17,809 nt of DNA. It comes from Planctomycetaceae bacterium (GTDB lineage Bacteria > Planctomycetota > Planctomycetia > Pirellulales > PALSA-1355). Each line of letters opens with the position of its first letter. Position 1 is the stretch's first letter. The notes under the pieces are model-generated. The model was not told the DNA's origin. It saw nothing but the letters and a program-made list of their open reading frames with translations, and searched no databases. The position numbers were made by a program, and so were the translations under genes. Positions 12,801 to 17,809 of this stretch are shown here, piece after piece. The stretch is taken from NCBI GenBank assembly GCA_005773095.1, contig SXHT01000053.1:1-17809 (forward strand), read 5' to 3'.

Positions 12801-13811
12801 ATGACATCGAACTGTCGCTTGCGGTTGCTGAATATTGTGCTGCTAGCGCTATCCGCGCTGGGCTGCAGCGCAACCACAAATCCGTCCCCGGAAATGGCTC
12901 GCAGATCGCCCACCAACGTCACACTCCTTCTCAACTGGTATCCCGAAGCCGAGCATGGCGGCTTCTACGCGGCGCTGGTGCATGGCTACTTCAAAGAGGC
13001 CGGTCTCGACGTTGAAATTCAGCCGGGTGGACCCGAAACTCCCGTGATTCAGCAGGTCGCTTCCGGCCGCGCGATGTTCGGTGTCATTAACGCGGACAAT
13101 CTCCTGTACGGCCGCGCCGAACAAGCGCCCGTCGTGGCCTTGATGGCCCCCCTGCAGACCAGCCCGCGGTGCCTGATGGTGCATGCCTCGTCCGGCATTC
13201 GCGATTTCTCACAGCTCAAAGACATGACGCTCGCCATGTCCAACACGCAGGCTTTCTCATTTTTCCTGCGCAAGCAAGTGCCACTCCCGGGCGTCAAAAT
13301 CGTGCCGTACCCCGGCAATGTGGCGAAGTTTCTCAGCGACAAGAATTATGGCCAGCAAGGATACGTTTTCAGCGAACCCTTCGTTGCCGAAAAAAATGGT
13401 GGCGATCCCTACGTGCTGATGCTCGCCGACCTGGGATTTAATCCTTACACCAGCCTGTTGTTTACCAGCGAGACGATGCTTGCCCAGCACGGCCCACTCG
13501 TCGAGCGGATGACCACGGCCTCCGTGCGTGGCTGGCGGAAGTACGTCGCCGACCCCGCCCCAACCAACGCCTACATCCACTCGCTGAATCCCGAAATGGA
13601 CCTCGACGTGCTTGAATACGGCGCAAAAGCCATCTTGCCCCTCTCAAGCAGCCAAGATACTCAAGCGTCCGGTTTCGGCACGATGACACTCGATCGCTGG
13701 CAAACCCTGATCGACCAAATGGTCGACTGCGGACAACTGGCTCCCGGCGCCGTCACCGCAAGCGATTCGTTCCGGGCGCCGGCAACCGCGCCCCAGGCCG
13801 CATCCCCCTAG
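12801..13811 (+). CDS. ABC transporter substrate-binding lipoprotein, NMT1/THI5-like
   Basis: Extracytoplasmic ligand-binding subunit of the importer, 336 residues. The signal sequence (RLRLLNIVLLALSALG) precedes C22 in a relaxed lipobox (SALGC), so it is probably membrane-anchored. The mature start, NVTLLLNWYPEAEHGGFYAA, followed by HGYFKEAGLDVEIQPGG, is the hallmark of the NMT1/THI5 and SsuA/ThiY fold. Lobe motifs VASGRAMFGVINADNLLYGRA, GYVFSEPFVAEKNGGDPYVL and TSLLFTSETMLAQHGPLVER follow. Members bind formylaminopyrimidine, riboflavin precursors, sulfonates or nitrate, so the substrate is open. I see no TPP or FMN riboswitch before the operon. ATG 12801 is 16 bp after the permease stop, with AGGA at a proper distance; an upstream in-frame start (12741) would bury the signal peptide. 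Confidence 0.9.
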   Translation: MTSNCRLRLLNIVLLALSALGCSATTNPSPEMARRSPTNVTLLLNWYPEAEHGGFYAALVHGYFKEAGLDVEIQPGGPETPVIQQVASGRAMFGVINADNLLYGRAEQAPVVALMAPLQTSPRCLMVHASSGIRDFSQLKDMTLAMSNTQAFSFFLRKQVPLPGVKIVPYPGNVAKFLSDKNYGQQGYVFSEPFVAEKNGGDPYVLMLADLGFNPYTSLLFTSETMLAQHGPLVERMTTASVRGWRKYVADPAPTNAYIHSLNPEMDLDVLEYGAKAILPLSSSQDTQASGFGTMTLDRWQTLIDQMVDCGQLAPGAVTASDSFRAPATAPQAASP

Positions 13812-14078
13812 CGCGCAGTTCTCACCAGCCCGAAGCGTCCGCGAGAGACGTTGGGGCGGGGTCACCGATTACGGGGTGGAGACTGGCTCACTTTCCCGGC
13901 GAATTCAACGGAATGGGTCGTCCTGAAGGCGTGGTTGCCCAACGTGGCTCCCGGGAAAAGGCGCCTCTCCCCCTCGCTTTGCCCCCGGGCGTTGCCAGCA
14001 ATCGTCGCAACGTTGCGATTCCGGACCGTGGGAGCTGGGCACGAACGATCCTGGCCGTTGCAACTTGTTGGGCGCCAA
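13812..14078. other. convergent intergenic region holding repeat copy B
   Basis: A 267-bp space between the importer operon and the convergent dehydrogenase-domain gene. It contains repeat copy B (13861-13975). I see no gene in the rest, nor a clean hairpin plus T-run terminator on either strand. Confidence 0.6.
13861..13975 (+). repeat. palindromic dispersed repeat, copy B (REP/MITE-like)
   Basis: Same family as copy A, in opposite orientation. Aligned with the reverse complement of copy A, the left inner arm (13878-13899, GAGACTGGCTCA then TTTCCCGG) is 20/22 identical. The right inner arm (13951-13972, CCGGGAAAAGGCGCC then TCTCCCC) is 19/22 identical. The asymmetric core near 13934-13950 (GGTTGCCCAACGTGG) is also conserved. 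The left outer arm survives as GTCACCGATTACGGG (12/15), but the right outer arm is missing, so this copy cannot form the full outer stem. Confidence 0.88.
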
Positions 14079-17000
14079 TTACTGCGGAGCGCTGGCGGGC
14101 CGCTTGGCCACTTCGCTCTGCGGCTGGCTGGCCAGATAGGCGAACAGATCCGCCACTTCCTCAATTGCCAGCTTGTTGAGCAGGCCTTCCGGCATTGACG
14201 ACACCTTGCTGCGCGTCACCGATTCCACTTCGTCATTGGAGACCGTCGTTTTCTGCCCCGTGCCTTCGAGCACAATCACGCTGCCGTCTCCCACCGGTGA
14301 CGTCATGCCGCTCAACACTTTGCCGTCGCGCAGAATCAGAGAGTGTGTGGCGTATTGGTCTGAGATCGCTTGCGACGGGAACAGGATCGACTCCAGAATT
14401 TCCTTTTTCTGAAACCGCTGGCTCACCGTCGTCAAATCGGGACCGACGCGCTCGCCGCGCCCGCCGAACGCATGGCACTTTACACACAAAGCTTTCTCGA
14501 AGATCATGGCACCGCGCGCCGGGTCGCCTTGCGTGGCGACCGGACTCGACAGGAACGCCAGCAATTCGTGGTAGGTCCAGTGGTTCTGCTCCGACTCGAC
14601 CGGCAGCTTGGCCTCCGGCGCGTTGGGATAGGTCTCCGCGAACCACTGCTGCCATGCCGACAATTGCAGCTTGGCGCTTTCGCCTGGCTTGCCAGGTTTC
14701 TTTTGGGCCCACTTCTCCAGCAAGGCAATCGCCTGCCGATTACCGACATCGCCCAACATCAGTCCACGGATAATCACCTGGCGGAAAGCCTCCGGATCCT
14801 CCGGCACCTGGTCGACGCTGGCCAACTTGACGAGCACCTCCTGGGCCGCAGCCCCTTCCACGATCGACAGCGACCGCACCAACAGCGGCCAGTTCTCGCC
14901 GCCGGGATCTTGCGCCAACCCAATCGCGATCGTCACTCGACGATCCGGTTCAGTCTGCCATAACTCGCGCAGATAGTTCAGCGAGGCGGGCTCGTGGCTT
15001 GTCCCCAGCACGGCCACGATCCCCGTCCGCAGCCGCCGGGCGGCGTCGGTATCTTGCGATTTCACCTGCCGGTCAAGATTGCGGATATGCGAAAGCATTC
15101 CCGGACTCAGGTCTTGCAGTTTGGCCAGCACCGAGAGGGCCGAGGTTGGCCATTTGGCCCCATCAACGAGCACCATTTGCCGTTCGTCCTCATCGAACGT
15201 GCTGAAGAAATCTCGCGATACGTTCTCGACCATTCCCGCAAAGCTGTGGCCTCCGGTCACGGTACGGGTTTCCTCCAGGAACTTGAGCATCGCCAGCCGC
15301 ATTTCGGTGGTCCAACCCGACGTCACAAATCGCGCGTGCAGCGCGGCGTGCAGTTTTTCGGTTATCGGAATGTCCTCCGCCAGCCGATCGGTGAGCATCT
15401 TGGCGGCGCCGGGAGCTTGCAAGTACGCCAGCAGCCGTGCCAGCTCGCGATTCATCCTTTCGTCTTGCGCCGGATATTCTTCGGCAAGCTGCGATCGCAA
15501 CCCACCGACTTCATCTCCCGTGATCTTGCCCTTGATGCAGGCAAGCTGCATCACGCGAAGCAAATCCACAAAGTCATCGTCGCCGACAAACGCCTTGAGC
15601 ATTTTGCTGCCCCGGCCGAGAATGGCCCGAGGGGCGGTCTCGCTTGGCTGCATGGTCAAAAGCGCCACTGATCCGTTTAAGAAAATCCGATCGCTGGGTG
15701 ATTCGAGCACGGCATGCTCCCAGCCCTCCGTTGGCAGCCTCTCAATTGCTCGCCGCGCCGCCGCGACCACAAATCGGTCCTGCGAGCCCAGTAGCGCAAC
15801 CAGCCGATCGACCGGAGCCGCGATGCCCGCGCGCGCTATCGCCTCGCAAGCGGCGCGCTGCACAAGTTGATCTTTGTCATTGAGCAAGGCAGCCAGTGCC
15901 GTGGTCGCTTTGTCGCCGCCGTGAACGCCAAGCAAGTAGGCGGCCTTGGCGCGCACCGCCGGCTGCTTGTCGCGGCACAAATCGGCCAGCATGGTCGGGG
16001 CCGGATAGGGTCCAAAGAGCTGCATCAGATCGAGTGCCCGCAACCGCTCGCGCAGCGGTCGTGTCACGTCGAGAACGGCGCTTCGCACTTGCACGGTCCA
16101 TTGCTTGCCAAGTTGTTGCTTGACCAGCGCCACACGCTGCCGCGCCCAGGCACTTGTCAGCTGCGGCTGCTGCAAGGCTGCTTCGATGCCTTCCTCGGCG
16201 GGCTTCATGTTCGGCGGAATCTTGCCGTCCCAGACCACGCGGTAAATGCCCCCTTCCGTGCCGCGCCCGCCGGTGCAAAAATATAACCAGCCATCAGGAC
16301 CCACCGCGATGTCGGTCACGTTCAGCGGCCGCCCTTCCAAAAACACTTCGCTCGTGGCTTTGCAGCTGCCGCCGTTGGGCTTGTTGCGAATCGCCAGAAT
16401 CCGGCCGCGCGACCAGTCGCCGACAAATACCGCGTTGTGGTACCGCACCGGAAATGTCACATGGTTGTAGCTCGTCAGTCCCGTCGGTGAACCGCGCCCG
16501 GTTTCGACCAACGGCGGCAGACAATCGAGGTAATAGTCGGGCCATTTCGCCCAGCCACTGCGCCAGCCGTACTCTCCCCCTGGCACCACATGCACGACAC
16601 GCGTCGGCCGATACCAGGGCATGCCCAGGTCCCACTCCATGTCGCTATCGGCCGTGAACAGCTCCCCGTCGGCGTTGAACGTCAGATCGTAAGGGTTCTG
16701 CAAACCACCCGCCACCATCTCCACCGCAGAGCCATTCACATCGGTCCGCAAAATTGTGCCGCCAGGCGCCTTGATGCCCACCGCGTGGCCGCCGGCGTCT
16801 TCATAGCGCGGCGTGATCAGGTCGCCTTCGTAGTAATCGTGATGCGGGCTCGTCTTTTCCACGTCGAGATCGACGTGCATGAAGTTGCCCACCAGCATGT
16901 AAATCAATCCATCGGGCCCAAGCGCGAGACCGTGCGCTCCATGCTCACCGATTTGGCCGGCGAACTTGATCAGAACCTCCACGCGATCGCACTTGCCGTC

Positions 17001-17809
17001 GTGGTCTTCATCACTCAGGCGATACAGCGCAGGCCCTTGGGGACCGTCCCCCGTCGCGAACACACGCCCGCTGATGCACAACAGGCCCTGGCAATTCTTC
17101 ACCACTTCGCAAAACGCGCTGACGGTATCGACCAGCCCATCTTTGTCGCTATCCTGCACAAGCAGGATCGGGCCGTTCTCGCGGGAGGCGATGATCTGGC
17201 CGAACTCGTCGAAGGTGATCGCGATCAGTGAACCGGTGTCTTTCGGCTCGATCAGCCACTCCACCTGAAACTGCGGCAGGACTTTGAAGCGGCCGGAATT
17301 CTCGGGCAGCACCACCTCGTTGCCCCACGGCAGCGTCGCGCCAAGCTGGCCGAAGGCCCGCGCCGCAAGCCATTGCGAGTCGTCGAACTTGGGCATCTGC
17401 CAGCGGGGGAACTCTTTAAGCGCGGTCTTCCATGTGCTGCCGCTCGAGTGCGATTCGTGCGTTCCACCCTGCTGCTTGACGATCACGCGGGCCACCAGCC
17501 CCGCCGAGTTGCCGTCGGTATTGTTCGCCTCAATCGCCACCACGTTCGGACCCGCGATCAGAAACTTGGTGATATCGTGGACGTCGAGCTTCTTCCAATG
17601 ATCGCCTCCGCCAACGCGACGGCCGTTGACATAGAGTTCGTATTGATCGTCGGCGCTAACCTGAATCTCGCCGTGCTCGGGACTGGCGAGAATGAAGGAC
17701 TTGCGAAAGTAGCAAGCGCCCTGCGGCGCCTGTTCTTTCTCGAACGCCGGCGACCAGATCCACTGCACATCATCGGCGCCGCGGACGAGCGTCGGCAGGC
17801 AGAGCCCGA
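14079..17809 (-). CDS. PVC-type membrane-bound dehydrogenase-domain / haem-binding (CxxCH) protein, 5' end outside window
   Basis: Large exported protein, at least 1242 residues in view. The frame stays open to the right edge, reading GLCLPTLVRGADDVQWIW, the end of a signal peptide, so the start lies beyond 17809. Order of parts: a galactose-binding-like beta domain (ACYFRKSFIL...QYELYVNGRRVGGGDHW...NVVAIEANN); a beta-propeller of the PVC sugar-dehydrogenase type (DSDKDGLVDTVSAFCEVVKN, GEHGAHGLALGPDGLIYMLVG, GLQNPYDLTFNADGELFTAD, VVPGGEYGWRSGW, AVGPDGWLYFCTGGRG); HEAT-like helical repeats (QPAVRAKAAYLLGVHGGDKA, QLVQRAACEAIARAG); and a C-terminal c-type haem domain with CVKCH at 14486-14472, GERVGPDLTTVSQRF and SILFPSQAISDQY. 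It probably oxidises a carbohydrate-like substrate in the periplasm, but substrate and electron partner are unknown. These proteins are numerous in Planctomycetes. Confidence 0.92.
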   Translation of the reverse strand, partial: GLCLPTLVRGADDVQWIWSPAFEKEQAPQGACYFRKSFILASPEHGEIQVSADDQYELYVNGRRVGGGDHWKKLDVHDITKFLIAGPNVVAIEANNTDGNSAGLVARVIVKQQGGTHESHSSGSTWKTALKEFPRWQMPKFDDSQWLAARAFGQLGATLPWGNEVVLPENSGRFKVLPQFQVEWLIEPKDTGSLIAITFDEFGQIIASRENGPILLVQDSDKDGLVDTVSAFCEVVKNCQGLLCISGRVFATGDGPQGPALYRLSDEDHDGKCDRVEVLIKFAGQIGEHGAHGLALGPDGLIYMLVGNFMHVDLDVEKTSPHHDYYEGDLITPRYEDAGGHAVGIKAPGGTILRTDVNGSAVEMVAGGLQNPYDLTFNADGELFTADSDMEWDLGMPWYRPTRVVHVVPGGEYGWRSGWAKWPDYYLDCLPPLVETGRGSPTGLTSYNHVTFPVRYHNAVFVGDWSRGRILAIRNKPNGGSCKATSEVFLEGRPLNVTDIAVGPDGWLYFCTGGRGTEGGIYRVVWDGKIPPNMKPAEEGIEAALQQPQLTSAWARQRVALVKQQLGKQWTVQVRSAVLDVTRPLRERLRALDLMQLFGPYPAPTMLADLCRDKQPAVRAKAAYLLGVHGGDKATTALAALLNDKDQLVQRAACEAIARAGIAAPVDRLVALLGSQDRFVVAAARRAIERLPTEGWEHAVLESPSDRIFLNGSVALLTMQPSETAPRAILGRGSKMLKAFVGDDDFVDLLRVMQLACIKGKITGDEVGGLRSQLAEEYPAQDERMNRELARLLAYLQAPGAAKMLTDRLAEDIPITEKLHAALHARFVTSGWTTEMRLAMLKFLEETRTVTGGHSFAGMVENVSRDFFSTFDEDERQMVLVDGAKWPTSALSVLAKLQDLSPGMLSHIRNLDRQVKSQDTDAARRLRTGIVAVLGTSHEPASLNYLRELWQTEPDRRVTIAIGLAQDPGGENWPLLVRSLSIVEGAAAQEVLVKLASVDQVPEDPEAFRQVIIRGLMLGDVGNRQAIALLEKWAQKKPGKPGESAKLQLSAWQQWFAETYPNAPEAKLPVESEQNHWTYHELLAFLSSPVATQGDPARGAMIFEKALCVKCHAFGGRGERVGPDLTTVSQRFQKKEILESILFPSQAISDQYATHSLILRDGKVLSGMTSPVGDGSVIVLEGTGQKTTVSNDEVESVTRSKVSSMPEGLLNKLAIEEVADLFAYLASQPQSEVAKRPASAPQ

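Noticed and set aside
17766..17768. GTG at 17768 as the start of the large dehydrogenase-domain gene
   Set aside because: The frame continues upstream to the window edge as GLCLPTLVRGADD, the end of a signal peptide needed by an exported haem protein.

Overview
The window reads as a high-GC planctomycete chromosome, most likely Pirellulales-like. The best evidence is the large protein at the right end, which combines a signal peptide, a PVC-type sugar-dehydrogenase-like propeller, HEAT repeats and a C-terminal CxxCH haem site. That architecture is typical of Planctomycetes. The long multi-PDZ RseP, the FtsH with an enlarged exported domain and the loosely packed housekeeping genes agree with this. 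No database search was possible, so the taxonomic call is inference.

Layout. Bases 1-830 (minus) hold the N-terminal part of ftsH, running off the left edge. It diverges from dxr (1216-2379) across a 385-bp gap with a plausible promoter for each direction. dxr is followed by, and probably overlaps, an rseP-type site-2 protease (to 4541). A Gfo/Idh/MocA oxidoreductase (4663-5664) comes next. Its stop codon overlaps the stop codon of a small convergent gene (5661-5990, minus). This gene encodes an octapeptide repeat from a 24-bp tandem array and has a near-consensus promoter and Shine-Dalgarno. Then come murD (6159-7499), a palindromic dispersed repeat (copy A, 7502-7637), a small two-helix membrane protein (7663-7980) and ligA (7993-9990). 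A TPR lipoprotein (10000-11064, minus) converges on ligA. It diverges from a three-gene ABC importer operon (ATPase 11205-11990, permease 11987-12784, lipoprotein binding protein 12801-13811). After the operon lies copy B of the same dispersed repeat (13861-13975), and then the large cytochrome-like dehydrogenase-domain protein on the minus strand (14079 to beyond 17809).

Functional picture. Most of the window is core maintenance: membrane proteolysis (FtsH, RseP), isoprenoid precursor synthesis (Dxr), peptidoglycan precursor synthesis (MurD) and DNA replication and repair (LigA). The accessory part is a NitT/TauT/THI5-type importer of unknown substrate and an exported haem-binding protein probably acting on carbohydrates or related compounds. 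The least explained elements are the repeat-peptide gene at 5661-5990 and the two-copy palindromic repeat family. I see no rRNA, tRNA, CRISPR array, transposase or prophage gene in the window.
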